Counted from the first letter of the stretch, positions 1 to 8,358 are shown. The stretch: DNA of 27,379 nucleotides from an uncultured Prevotella sp. (GCA_900768785.1 CAAGEG010000010.1:1-27379); one strand, 5' to 3'. Numbers and translations are program-made. The notes: generated from the sequence alone by a model not told the origin.

Positions 1-2409
1 ATATGTCTTTCCCGGCTCATATTGCTTTACCATTCCGCCATATCTTGCGCCTCCTTTTACTTTCATTGTGGCTGTAGAATCCAAAACTATACGTGAACAC
101 ATGTTGCCCATATTGTCGAGAAACTCGATATTCATCTGCCCGTGATTGTTTTGTTCGGCTTGTATGTCAAATTCTACTGTCAGTTCTTTTGTTGCCGGAA
201 TGATTTTTTCCACTTTGGCATAATCATATGGGTCTTTGTCTGATAGTTTCAACCATTCGCCTTCAAGCTCTACGGGCGCCCATAGTGGCGAGTATATGTT
301 CCAGTCTGTCATGTCTGCCAATTTGGAATAGCTGCCGAAATTCGTGTCTGCATGTGTGGTAGCTTCAAGTTTTACGGGAACCGGAACTCTTGAAACCCAC
401 ATATCTTCTTTGTTGTTGCTGTAAGTAACCCAAAGGTCGTTATCGGGAGGTGTGCCGTTGCCTTCAAGAATACCGCGTGTGTATTGTGGACCAAAACTCT
501 TGTACAGTCCATAATGGCGTTCTGGAGTCACCTCACCATTAATAAGGTTTAGTGTGGTGTATTCAAGTCCGTCATTACTAAGAGATATTGCCAACGGCCA
601 ACGATATTCTGCAGGGTTATAAACTGTGGCATAAGTACCGTCAGACAACCTTTGTCCCCATATCTTAGCATTAGAATTAACAAATCCATGTGCACGTTTC
701 ACAGGCTCTTTCCATGTGTTTCCGCCGTCATAACTCATGCTTGTGAGGGCATGTTTCCATAGTCCTACTTTTCGTCCGTCAGGCAACGTGTAGCCGCTGA
801 AGGCTTTATATGGAGTTTTAAGTGGCAATATGTCATCTTCACGATCGGCTTCTTCTGCCCATTGCATACGAAACATCGGGTCTGCCAACATTTCCTTGCA
901 TGCTTTCACAAATTCCTTGTCCTTAGATTTTGTGAAGTAAGGGAAATCGGTATTCTTCTCATTAAAGCCATGATTATAGTATATGAAATATATCTGTCCG
1001 AAGGTGCCATTTTCTTTTATTTCACGCACCACACGCCCTATGCCGTTGCCGTCGTTCGGATCGTCTTTGGCGGTTACCGCAACACCATAGTTGCCGGTTG
1101 CTATCAGCTTGCCTTTCTTAGACACATACCATCCCACGCGTTGGTGCATAATGGCTTTTAGGTCTTTGGCAACAACACCCGGCCATGCAGGCTTGGTAAA
1201 TCCATCTGGAACGGCATATTCGGGAAACAGCTCTACGGGTTTTGTCCATGTGTATCCGTCAGAAGATGTTTGCAGCATGGTCTTTCCCGGTGGCTCGTGC
1301 TCGCTTCTCGGGTCGGTAAGATAGTGCATGTAGAATTTACCCTTCCAATATGCCAACATCGGTTGATGATTATAGAGCCAGCCTTTTTCGCCTCTCATGG
1401 TTTGGATGCTATGCACACCAACCACAGGCGACAGCCCACCATCATGTCTTGCGGGTCTTGCTATTGTCTTGCCTGTGTAATGTACGGCATCTGTATTATA
1501 ACGTTTCAAATTGTTAACTATATCTTCTGATGCCATAAATACCGTGCCATGCTTGTGTCCTTCGGGAAATTTTACTGCTCCTGTTTGGTCTTGAAAGGTT
1601 TTGAAGTCTTTTGTCCTATGTGAACCATATATTTTCCTTCTATAAGAGTCATAATAGATATAGTACCACCCATTTACGTATGCCGTAGATGGTCCTTCGC
1701 AAAACTTTTCTGTAAATGGCTCAGATGCCTTGCTCCAAGTGCCATAGGGTGAGGTGGCAAAGGCGACCTTGATGTTGCGCTCGGGACGTGTGTTGTCTTT
1801 CAATACCATTATATAGTCTTTGTTCCCACGTTTAATCAAAGTTGCGTCAATACAACTGAAACCCGGATCAATTAATAGTTTGGCTTTGCTGAAAGTCTTG
1901 AAATCTTTGGTTACCGTGTAGTATAGTCGGTGGTTGTTCTTGTGGTCTTCCTGTTCATCGGGAAACTTGCCGGGAATACACGACGCCCAAATAATCATAT
2001 ATTGCTTTTTCACATCATCATAAAATAGTTCGGGTGCCCACACGTTAACTGTCGTAGGGTCGTCCATAACGGTAATAAAACGTTCTTCAGACCAATGTAT
2101 AAGGTCTTTTGATGATGCATAACCAAAGCCTTTATCATCACGCCAGCTTGATGTCCAAACCAGATGGAATGTTCCGTCGGGACCTTTCACTATTGAAGGG
2201 TCTCTCATTACTTTTTGCTTTCCTACTTCTGGTTTGAGGAAGGTGCCTTTTATTTCATGCCATTTCAAACCGTCATAACTGTAAATAAAACGCAATCCCT
2301 CGTTTGCGGGCTCACGAAAAGATGTTGATACATAAATGTCTTTGGCAACCAAACGACACATAAATGCGCTAATCATTAAACTGAAAGCGACAAGACAAAA
2401 TTTCTTCAT
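1..2409 (-). CDS. Secreted GH43-type plus BNR/Asp-box glycoside hydrolase (partial, C-terminus outside window)
   Basis: The reading frame is open for 803 codons from an ATG at 2409 to the window edge, so the C-terminus is missing. Residues 1-22 form a signal peptide. Residues 24-300 look like a five-bladed GH43 propeller with the three expected acids: D70 in MRDPSI (base), D188 in CIDATL (pKa modulator) and E238 in CEGPS (acid); WAPEL at 124-128 is also typical. Residues about 330-700 form a second propeller with Asp-box motifs SSDGYTW (382-388) and SYDGGNTW (559-566), as in sialidase-like BNR proteins. From about 730 a beta-sandwich-like region begins. It probably cleaves a plant or host glycan in the periplasm or at the cell surface. 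Substrate cannot be read from sequence. The family call is firm for the first domain and moderate for the second. Confidence 0.85.
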   Translation of the reverse strand, partial: MKKFCLVAFSLMISAFMCRLVAKDIYVSTSFREPANEGLRFIYSYDGLKWHEIKGTFLKPEVGKQKVMRDPSIVKGPDGTFHLVWTSSWRDDKGFGYASSKDLIHWSEERFITVMDDPTTVNVWAPELFYDDVKKQYMIIWASCIPGKFPDEQEDHKNNHRLYYTVTKDFKTFSKAKLLIDPGFSCIDATLIKRGNKDYIMVLKDNTRPERNIKVAFATSPYGTWSKASEPFTEKFCEGPSTAYVNGWYYIYYDSYRRKIYGSHRTKDFKTFQDQTGAVKFPEGHKHGTVFMASEDIVNNLKRYNTDAVHYTGKTIARPARHDGGLSPVVGVHSIQTMRGEKGWLYNHQPMLAYWKGKFYMHYLTDPRSEHEPPGKTMLQTSSDGYTWTKPVELFPEYAVPDGFTKPAWPGVVAKDLKAIMHQRVGWYVSKKGKLIATGNYGVAVTAKDDPNDGNGIGRVVREIKENGTFGQIYFIYYNHGFNEKNTDFPYFTKSKDKEFVKACKEMLADPMFRMQWAEEADREDDILPLKTPYKAFSGYTLPDGRKVGLWKHALTSMSYDGGNTWKEPVKRAHGFVNSNAKIWGQRLSDGTYATVYNPAEYRWPLAISLSNDGLEYTTLNLINGEVTPERHYGLYKSFGPQYTRGILEGNGTPPDNDLWVTYSNNKEDMWVSRVPVPVKLEATTHADTNFGSYSKLADMTDWNIYSPLWAPVELEGEWLKLSDKDPYDYAKVEKIIPATKELTVEFDIQAEQNNHGQMNIEFLDNMGNMCSRIVLDSTATMKVKGGARYGGMVKQYEPGKTY

Positions 2410-2471
2410 TATGTTTTTCATTTATACTATTAACGTTCACAAAAAATATTTGTAATCAAATATTACAGCTA

Positions 2472-2479
2472 CAAATATA
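2472..2479 (-). promoter_or_regulatory. Candidate -7 element for the glycoside hydrolase gene
   Basis: TATATTTG on the minus strand fits the Bacteroidota -7 consensus TAnnTTTG and lies 63 bases upstream of the start codon. No clear TTG was found at the right distance for a -33 box, so the call is tentative. Confidence 0.35.
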
Positions 2480-2630
2480 ATGATTTTTATATAATTATGG
2501 TATGGATAGACAAAATATTATGATGTTTTTATCAAAACTTCAAGACTTTAAGTTTTGTCGTGTTGTCATTACATAGTGAAAGACTATCAACGAATTTTTT
2601 GACATATTGAGATAAAAATAAATAAAATGC

Positions 2631-2660
2631 TTGCGTTTTAATAATTATTTTGTAACTTTG
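2631..2660 (+). promoter_or_regulatory. Probable asnA promoter
   Basis: TAACTTTG at 2653-2660 is an exact match to the Bacteroidota -7 consensus. TTG at 2631-2633 lies 19 bases upstream, the usual -33 spacing. The expected transcript starts near 2667, giving a leader of about 55 bases before the ATG at 2723. Confidence 0.7.
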
Positions 2661-2722
2661 CGCACGTTTTACGATAAGAGTGGTGCGTCCTCTTTTGTCT
2701 TTGAATAATAATTTTTTATAGT

Positions 2723-3760
2723 ATGAGCAGATTAATCAAACCGGTAGCCTATGAGTCTCTGTTAAATATGCGACAGACCGAGCAAGGCATTAAATTGATA
2801 AAAGAGTTTTTCCAACAAAACCTATCTACCGAATTGCGCCTCAGACGTGTTACGGCACCTCTTTTTGTTCTCAAAGGATTGGGCATAAACGACGATCTTA
2901 ATGGTGTGGAGCGACCCGTGACATTCCCGATAAAAGACCTCTCAGACGCTAAGGCAGAGGTCGTTCACTCACTTGCGAAGTGGAAACGGCTGACTTTAGC
3001 TGACTATAACATAGAACCGGGATATGGTGTTTATACGGATATGAATGCTATTCGTGCAGATGAGGAACTTGACAACCTACATTCGCTTTATGTGGACCAA
3101 TGGGATTGGGAGTCGGTTATAACTAAAGAACAACGCAATCTTGATTTTCTCAAAAATGTGGTTCGCAGAATTTATGCCGCCATATTGCGCACCGAATATC
3201 TGGTATGCGAACGCTATTCATGCATAAAACCATTCTTACCTGACACAATACATTTTATTCATAGCGAACAACTGCTACAAATGTATCCGGATAAGAGTGT
3301 AAAGGAACGTGAAAATCTTATTTGCCAAAAATATGGTGCCGTGTTTGTTATCGGCATAGGCGACAAACTGTCTAATGGCGAACCGCATGACGGACGAGCA
3401 CCTGACTATGACGATTGGACAACAGCTACCGAAGATGGATATAAAGGACTCAATGGTGACATCTTGATATGGTATCCCATACTTGGTCGTGCCGTTGAAC
3501 TTTCCAGCATGGGAATAAGGGTTGATAAAGAGGCTTTGCTACGACAACTGTCCTTAGCAGGAAAAGAGGAACGCAAAGACCTATATTTCCACAAAAAACT
3601 ATTATCTGACGAATTGCCGCTGAGCATTGGCGGAGGAATAGGACAAAGTCGTCTTTGTATGGTATTGTTGCACAAGGCTCACTTAGGCGAAATACAAGCA
3701 AGCATATGGCCGGAAGATATGGTTAATGAAGCCCTTACCTACGGCATGCAGATAATATAA
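2723..3760 (+). CDS. asnA: Aspartate--ammonia ligase (AsnA)
   Basis: This is the ammonia-dependent asparagine synthetase: it activates aspartate with ATP and amidates the aspartyl-AMP using free ammonia, in the cytoplasm. The 345-residue length fits the family (E. coli AsnA is about 330). Family stretches visible include ITKEQRNLDFLK (about residue 132), DDWTTATEDGYKGLNGDI, MGIRVDKEAL, and near the C-terminus GGGIGQSRLCM, the class-II-tRNA-synthetase-like motif 3 with its ATP-binding arginine. The ATG at 2723 follows the promoter directly and gives a standard N-terminus (YESLLNMRQTEQGIKLIKEF). It is monocistronic and convergent with dnaX. Confidence is very high. Confidence 0.97.
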   Translation: MSRLIKPVAYESLLNMRQTEQGIKLIKEFFQQNLSTELRLRRVTAPLFVLKGLGINDDLNGVERPVTFPIKDLSDAKAEVVHSLAKWKRLTLADYNIEPGYGVYTDMNAIRADEELDNLHSLYVDQWDWESVITKEQRNLDFLKNVVRRIYAAILRTEYLVCERYSCIKPFLPDTIHFIHSEQLLQMYPDKSVKERENLICQKYGAVFVIGIGDKLSNGEPHDGRAPDYDDWTTATEDGYKGLNGDILIWYPILGRAVELSSMGIRVDKEALLRQLSLAGKEERKDLYFHKKLLSDELPLSIGGGIGQSRLCMVLLHKAHLGEIQASIWPEDMVNEALTYGMQII

Positions 3761-3797
3761 CGAAAACGAAAACGAAAACGGAAACGAAAACGGAAAC
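3761..3797. repeat. Hexamer tandem repeat (CGAAAA)n
   Basis: About six copies of CGAAAA/CGGAAA begin on the base after the asnA stop codon. The same hexamer recurs at 5761-5800 and 5876-5918, so this is a genome-level simple repeat rather than a chance run. Confidence 0.8.
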
Positions 3798-3831
3798 TTG
3801 TTCGTGGGGATTACAAATCCCTGCGAACAAG
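3797..3831. repeat. REP-like hairpin between the convergent asnA and dnaX genes
   Basis: Two 16-base arms (3797-3812 and 3816-3831) flank a 3-base loop. They pair completely as RNA if two G-U pairs are allowed; the core is GGGGATT/AATCCC with TTGTTCG/CGAACAA outside. There is no clear T-tract on either strand, so it may act as a terminator or be a REP-type mobile palindrome. A related palindrome sits at 6031-6077. Two copies of TAAACCGTTAAAC follow at 3834-3846 and 3850-3862. Confidence 0.7.
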
Positions 3832-3879
3832 CATAAACCGTTAAACTAATAAACCGTTAAACCCTTACAAAGAACGACC

Positions 3880-5667
3880 TCAAGAAAGTTCAAGTCCGAG
3901 TTCAAGGACGAGGTTTTTGAAAGCATCATTATTCCTGATCAGCATATCAAAACGTTCTCTGTTTGTTGGAATTCTCTTAATATCCTCAGGTTTTGCAAGT
4001 TTTAGTGATAGTTGGATATTGCTGTTTTTTAATGTCATGGCGAGTGTGTTGCGAATCCTTCCTTTTATTTTGGATATGTCTTCAAGAAGAATTTCGTTAT
4101 CCACCACTACTTCGACATTAGGGAAATCAGCAATTACGGGTGTCATGTTTTTCATTCTTGCCGCTATGCCGGTCATTTGTTGTGGCATGCGTGCGCACAT
4201 GGCTATCCATTGTATCAGCAGTTGGTCGTTGGTAAATTCCTTATTGTCACTAATGTTTTCAGCTTCTTGACTGTCAGGAATCATAGGTTCCGGGACAGTG
4301 TTTTTCCTTTTTAGATTGGCGAAGTTTGTGCCTAATGCCCCCAGTCTTATTGTTCTTTTTGTTGTTGTTGCCGCAGATGGAGTTTCTCTTTCTGTTATTG
4401 CTGATGTTGTTGTAAAAGAGTTGTCGGTACTAATTGCAGCAGCTTGTTTTGATTTTGCCGTTCTCACAACCACAGCCACCTGCTTAGCCGTTTTAGGTTG
4501 GGCGGAAATCATAGTTTTGAACAGGGATTTCAGTCTCTTAGGGCAATGCCCCGAAGGCGTTGTATCATCGTCTGATTGTGTCAGTTGCGCCATTTCAATA
4601 AGCGTAAGTTCCACGAGCAGACGTTTGTTACCACTTTGTCGGTAGTTGATGTCGCAATCGTTCATTATTCTTAGAGCCTTATACAGAAATTCTGTAGGGC
4701 ATTTTTTTGCCTGTTCGGCATATTTTGCCTTTTGTCTTTCGCTGACATGGAGTAGAGGTAAGGTCTGTTCGTCTTTTGCCATCATCACGTTTCTCACATG
4801 CGTAGCAAGTCCTCCGATGAGGTTACCTCCGTCAAACCCCGCACTTATAATGCCGTCGAGCAGCAGCATAATGTCAGATGCTTTGTTGTCAAGACAAAGG
4901 TCTATGATTCTGAAATAGTTGTCAGCATCAAGAACATTAAGGTCTTCGATAACTTTTTTATAGGTTATGTTGCCTTGACAGAAGCTTGCTGCCTGGTCGA
5001 AAACCGATAGAGCGTCTCGCATACCACCATCAGCCTTTTCTGCAATTACGGCAAGAGCTTCGTCCTCGTAACTTATTCCCTCCTTGTCGGCAACCTTTTT
5101 AAGATGTCCGATAATGCCTGCTACGGTCATTCGCTCAAAGTCGTAGATTTGGCAACGCGATATAATGGTAGGCAATATTTTGTGCTTTTCAGTTGTTGCG
5201 AGTATAAACACCACGTGAGCCGGCGGTTCTTCAAGAGTCTTAAGAAAGGCGTTAAAAGCTGCTGTTGTAAGCATGTGCACCTCGTCTATGATGAATACCT
5301 TGTATTTTCCCACCTGTGGCGGTATGCGTGTTTGCTCCATTAGTGTCTTGATATTCTCAACCGAGTTGTTGCTTGCCGCATCAAGTTCAAGAATATTATA
5401 TGACCGTTGTTCGTTAAACGCTTTGCAGCTTTCACATTCGTTGCATGCTTCCCCTTCTGTTGTTGGGTTTAAGCAGTTGATAGCCTTAGCAAAGATACGT
5501 GCACAAGTTGTTTTGCCGACGCCACGCGGTCCGCAAAAGAGGTAGGCATGTGCCAATTTTCCTGTTTTAACTGCGTTTTTTAGGGTTGTGGTAAGTGCCG
5601 TTTGTCCCACTACGGAGTCAAAACTTGTTGGTCTATACTTGCGTGCTGAAACGATATATTCTTTCAT
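3880..5667 (-). CDS. dnaX: DNA polymerase III subunit gamma/tau
   Basis: This is the clamp-loader ATPase that assembles the sliding clamp and tethers polymerase III cores. The 595-residue protein has Walker A GPRGVGKT (46-53), a zinc-binding set C65, C75, C78, C81, Walker B FIIDEVHML (D128, E129), sensor 1 ILATTE (155-160) and SRC (170-172). The AAA+ core and collar run to about residue 370. A low-complexity Thr/Ala/Lys-rich linker (about 380-470) and a C-terminal region as in tau follow. Whether a short gamma form is also made cannot be seen. The gene is downstream of the (p)ppGpp synthetase gene but has its own promoter in the repeat-rich spacer. Confidence 0.96.
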   Translation of the reverse strand: MKEYIVSARKYRPTSFDSVVGQTALTTTLKNAVKTGKLAHAYLFCGPRGVGKTTCARIFAKAINCLNPTTEGEACNECESCKAFNEQRSYNILELDAASNNSVENIKTLMEQTRIPPQVGKYKVFIIDEVHMLTTAAFNAFLKTLEEPPAHVVFILATTEKHKILPTIISRCQIYDFERMTVAGIIGHLKKVADKEGISYEDEALAVIAEKADGGMRDALSVFDQAASFCQGNITYKKVIEDLNVLDADNYFRIIDLCLDNKASDIMLLLDGIISAGFDGGNLIGGLATHVRNVMMAKDEQTLPLLHVSERQKAKYAEQAKKCPTEFLYKALRIMNDCDINYRQSGNKRLLVELTLIEMAQLTQSDDDTTPSGHCPKRLKSLFKTMISAQPKTAKQVAVVVRTAKSKQAAAISTDNSFTTTSAITERETPSAATTTKRTIRLGALGTNFANLKRKNTVPEPMIPDSQEAENISDNKEFTNDQLLIQWIAMCARMPQQMTGIAARMKNMTPVIADFPNVEVVVDNEILLEDISKIKGRIRNTLAMTLKNSNIQLSLKLAKPEDIKRIPTNRERFDMLIRNNDAFKNLVLELGLELS

Positions 5668-5741
5668 GGCAGAAAAATTAATTTCAGAAGAAAAACCTTT
5701 CTTTGATGTTCGTGTTTGTTAAAAAGAGAGTTTAGATGATG

Positions 5742-5749
5742 CAAAGATA
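5742..5749 (-). promoter_or_regulatory. dnaX: Candidate dnaX -7 element next to the hexamer repeat
   Basis: TATCTTTG on the minus strand matches TAnnTTTG and lies 75 bases upstream of the dnaX ATG. The -33 position falls in the CGAAAA hexamer tract beginning at 5761, so the tract supplies that part of the promoter. Confidence 0.5.
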
Positions 5750-5760
5750 AGAAAAATTAA

Positions 5761-5800
5761 CGAAAACGATAACGAAAACGAAGACGAAAACGAAAACGAA
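5761..5800. repeat. Hexamer tandem repeat (CGAAAA)n, tract 1 of the spacer
   Basis: About six and a half CGAAAA-type units, with CGATAA and CGAAGA variants, sit directly upstream of the dnaX -7 box. A looser tract of the same hexamer occurs at 5876-5918. Confidence 0.8.
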
Positions 5801-5875
5801 CCGACGGAGCAGCGAGAGCAGAACCAAACTTGTTTGAGTTATGCCGAGTCGTGACGGAGGAAGACCAAAGGTCAA

Positions 5876-5918
5876 AACGATAACGAAAACGATAACAAAA
5901 ACGATAAGGAAAACGAAA
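5876..5918. repeat. Hexamer tandem repeat, tract 2
   Basis: About seven degenerate CGATAA/CGAAAA units follow a 75-base unique segment. They continue the simple-repeat character of tract 1. Confidence 0.65.
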
Positions 5919-5937
5919 CCCACGCCCGCGCGTGAAA

Positions 5938-6027
5938 TTCGTTCAGAACGTTCATTTCGTTCGGAACGTTCATAACGTCCTTAACGTTCATTTCGTTTTT
6001 AACGTCCGTTTCGTCCAGAACGTTTGT
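5938..6027. repeat. 18-bp tandem array, five units
   Basis: Five consecutive 18-base units begin at 5938, 5956, 5974, 5992 and 6010. Most have the pattern TTCGTT(C)nnAACGTTCAT, and each holds two CGT-centred half-sites. Units 1 and 2 differ at one base; units 3-5 diverge more. The array is just downstream of the (p)ppGpp synthetase gene. Confidence 0.8.
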
Positions 6028-6030
6028 GTT

Positions 6031-6077
6031 CACGGGGATTTGCAATCCCCGTGTAATATCCCTGCGGACAAAACAAG
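6031..6077. repeat. REP-like palindrome downstream of the (p)ppGpp synthetase gene
   Basis: Perfect 10-base arms CACGGGGATT and AATCCCCGTG flank a 3-base loop (6031-6053). They are followed by ATCCCTGCGGACAA, which resembles the right arm of the hairpin at 3797-3831. It may serve as the terminator of the minus-strand gene ending at 6085, although no strong T-run follows. Confidence 0.65.
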
Positions 6078-6084
6078 ACTTTAA

Positions 6085-8295
6085 CTATATTCTTGTTACT
6101 TGTTTCACACCCTTAACATTACGAAGCTTCTTTATAAGTCGCTCCAAACGTGACGTGTCTTCTACATCTACCGTAAGGTTTCCTCTAAACAAGCCGTCGT
6201 TACTATCAATATTTATGCCACGCATCATTATCTTTTCTTCCTTAGATATAATGCTTGTGATGTTGTTAACAATACCTATATCATCGTTGCCGATAATCTT
6301 TAGCGTAATAGAATATTGTGATGAGCCCTTGCCACTCCACACGGCACGAACTATTCTGTAGCCAAATCGTTTGCGCAACTCATGGGCATTGGGGCAGTCT
6401 TTCCTATGTATCTTAATGCCGCCGCTAACTGTAACGAAGCCAAAAACCTCATCTCCGTATATCGGACGACAGCATTTGGAGAGCGTATAGTCAACACCCT
6501 TCAAATTGCGGTCTATAACAAGCACATCACTTCCGGCTTCCGAAGACTCGGATAATGGATTTTCAAGCTTGAATTCTTCAGCACTTCGTGCCGGCAAAAC
6601 AGGCGATTGGTTGTTGTCATGACGCAACACCTCTTGATATTTATCTATTACTTGACTCAAATCTTCGTGACCGTCGGCTATTGCACGATAGAAATCGCCC
6701 GCTTCTTTATAGCCTAATTTCTTGATAAGATGCGATACCGTGCCCTCATCAAAGTCTATTTTGCGGTTTTTCAGCCTACGTTCAAAAGTCTCCTTTGCAA
6801 GTGCGCCGTCTCTAACAGCCAATTCTTTGATAGCAAGGCGTATCTTGGCTTTTGCACGGCTTGTCTTTACGATATTCAACCATTCTTGTTTGGGAAACTG
6901 AGATGCAGAAGTCATTATCTCTACTTGGTCGCCATTCCTAAGAATATGTCTGAACGTAACCACCTTGTTGTTGATGCGTGCCCCCGTACAACGGTTACCT
7001 ATATTTGAATGTATGCGATAAGCAAAGTCCAAAACCGTAGAACCGGCAGGAAACTTCATCAGATCGCCCTTCGGAGTGAAGACAAAAACCTCGTCTTCAT
7101 ACAAGTCCATCTTAAATTGGTCAATAACTTGCAAGTCATCTTTATTCTCCAAAGCCGTGCGAATGTTGCTCAACCACTCATCCATACCACCATCTCCCTT
7201 GATGCCTTTATACCTCCAATGGGCAGCAAGTCCGCGTTCTGCAACCTCGTCCATGCGTTCCGTGCGTATCTGAACCTCTACCCATTTGTTCTCAGGACCG
7301 AGAACCGTGATGTGAAGGCTTTCATATCCGTTAGACTTTGGCACACTTAACCAGTCGCGCATACGTTTCGGGTTTGGCTGATACATGTTGGTTATTATGG
7401 CAAACACCTGCCAACAATGTATTTTTTCCTGCTTTTCTTGAGAGTCAAGTATCACTCTTATGGCAAACAAATCATATATTCCTTCAAACCCGCACTTCTG
7501 TTTCTTCATTTTTTGCCATATACTGTGAATGCTCTTTGTGCGACCTTTCATGTGAAACTTCAAGCCCGCCTCTTTTAATTTAGCCTCAACAGGTTTGATA
7601 AAGCTTGCTATGTAAGCGTCACGACTCTCTTTCGTAGCATTCAACTTATCCTTTATCATGTAATAAGCCTCCGGTTCCAGATATTTCAAGCTAAGATCTT
7701 CAAGCTCACTCTTTAGTTTATAGAGTCCGAGTTTGTGGGCTAATGGAGCATAAAGGTAACTTGCCTCCTCACTAACACGAAGTTTGGCTTCCTTAGAATC
7801 ACAATCGCGTATCTGTCGCATAAGGTTTACGCGGTCGGCAATCATTATTAGAATAACGCGCATATCCTCTGCGAACGACAACAACAGGTTACGGAAATTC
7901 TCGCTTTCTATAACAGGATTCTTTTTATACAGCTCTTGAATGTTGCGAAGACCATGAATGATGTTCCCAACACTATCGCCATAAGTCTCTTTAATGCTGT
8001 TTATAGAGCCGTCATCAGTAGGTGTGCTTGCATAAAGCAATATGGCGATAGTGCCATCTCGCTTCAATCCGATTTCTTCAACGGCAACAAGAGCTGTCTG
8101 AAGGCTTAGTAAAATAGGATTAAGTCCGAAAATGTTACGTTGAACATGGTTATTGGCAATTGCCTGTTTTACATGTTCAAACACTTTAGTCTCGTCATCT
8201 TCGGTAATAATACCGCTCAATTTGCTTCTTAATACGCGGATTATTTCCAAAGTCTCTTTTATTTCATTCTCCTTGAAAACCAATCTCTCTTCCAT
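6085..8295 (-). CDS. RelA/SpoT-family (p)ppGpp synthetase with degenerate hydrolase domain
   Basis: This RSH enzyme makes the stringent-response alarmone (p)ppGpp from ATP and GDP/GTP. The 736 residues run: HD-type hydrolase region (about 45-200), synthetase (about 230-350), TGS (about 400-463), zinc-finger/conserved-cysteine region (KCCRP) and C-terminal ACT. The synthetase looks intact: GRTKSIHSIW (251-260), EGIYDLFAIR (271-280), a PKSNGYESLH loop (319-328), VEVQIRT (339-345) and GLAAHWRYK. RMRD at 311-314 corresponds to the RxKD signature of Rel/SpoT-like synthetases. The hydrolase metal ligands are missing: the usual LLHDVVED is LLYASTPTDD (86-95), and ADRLHN reads ADRVNL. It is therefore probably synthesis-only. 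The symbol is left empty because relA, rel and rsh are all in use for this type. Confidence 0.93.
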   Translation of the reverse strand: MEERLVFKENEIKETLEIIRVLRSKLSGIITEDDETKVFEHVKQAIANNHVQRNIFGLNPILLSLQTALVAVEEIGLKRDGTIAILLYASTPTDDGSINSIKETYGDSVGNIIHGLRNIQELYKKNPVIESENFRNLLLSFAEDMRVILIMIADRVNLMRQIRDCDSKEAKLRVSEEASYLYAPLAHKLGLYKLKSELEDLSLKYLEPEAYYMIKDKLNATKESRDAYIASFIKPVEAKLKEAGLKFHMKGRTKSIHSIWQKMKKQKCGFEGIYDLFAIRVILDSQEKQEKIHCWQVFAIITNMYQPNPKRMRDWLSVPKSNGYESLHITVLGPENKWVEVQIRTERMDEVAERGLAAHWRYKGIKGDGGMDEWLSNIRTALENKDDLQVIDQFKMDLYEDEVFVFTPKGDLMKFPAGSTVLDFAYRIHSNIGNRCTGARINNKVVTFRHILRNGDQVEIMTSASQFPKQEWLNIVKTSRAKAKIRLAIKELAVRDGALAKETFERRLKNRKIDFDEGTVSHLIKKLGYKEAGDFYRAIADGHEDLSQVIDKYQEVLRHDNNQSPVLPARSAEEFKLENPLSESSEAGSDVLVIDRNLKGVDYTLSKCCRPIYGDEVFGFVTVSGGIKIHRKDCPNAHELRKRFGYRIVRAVWSGKGSSQYSITLKIIGNDDIGIVNNITSIISKEEKIMMRGINIDSNDGLFRGNLTVDVEDTSRLERLIKKLRNVKGVKQVTRI

Positions 8296-8327
8296 AGCAG
8301 CTTGTTTAAAGGGATAAAATTATTATG

Positions 8328-8358
8328 CGAAGATAGCGTTTAACCCTCAAATAGCAAA
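8328..8358 (-). promoter_or_regulatory. Probable promoter of the (p)ppGpp synthetase gene
   Basis: On the minus strand TATCTTCG (8328-8335) is a near match to TAnnTTTG, and TTTG (8355-8358) lies exactly 19 bases upstream. The transcript would start about 25-30 bases before the ATG at 8295. Confidence 0.6.

Larger units (their letters stand above)
2410..2722. other. Divergent AT-rich spacer between the glycoside hydrolase and asnA
   Basis: No gene is seen here. The spacer holds the promoters for both divergent genes and an 8-base-arm inverted repeat (AATATTTG and CAAATATT, 4-base spacer, 2445-2464). That repeat lies between a candidate -7 box for the hydrolase and its start codon, so it could be an operator or a leader hairpin. 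Confidence 0.5.
5668..6084. other. Repeat-rich spacer between the (p)ppGpp synthetase gene and dnaX
   Basis: No credible gene lies here; the one reading frame present is hydrophobic low-complexity sequence produced by the GAAAAC repeats. In order it contains the dnaX promoter, a hexamer tract, a unique segment (about 5801-5875), a second hexamer tract, an 18-bp tandem array and a REP-like palindrome. Part of the unique segment (about 5828-5843, TTGTTTGAGTTATG) recurs almost exactly, inverted, at 10388-10403. This suggests remnants of one dispersed element. Confidence 0.6.

Noticed and set aside
5732..5923. 63-codon minus-strand frame rich in Val and Phe
   Set aside because: It is the translation of the CGAAAA hexamer tracts and overlaps the dnaX promoter.
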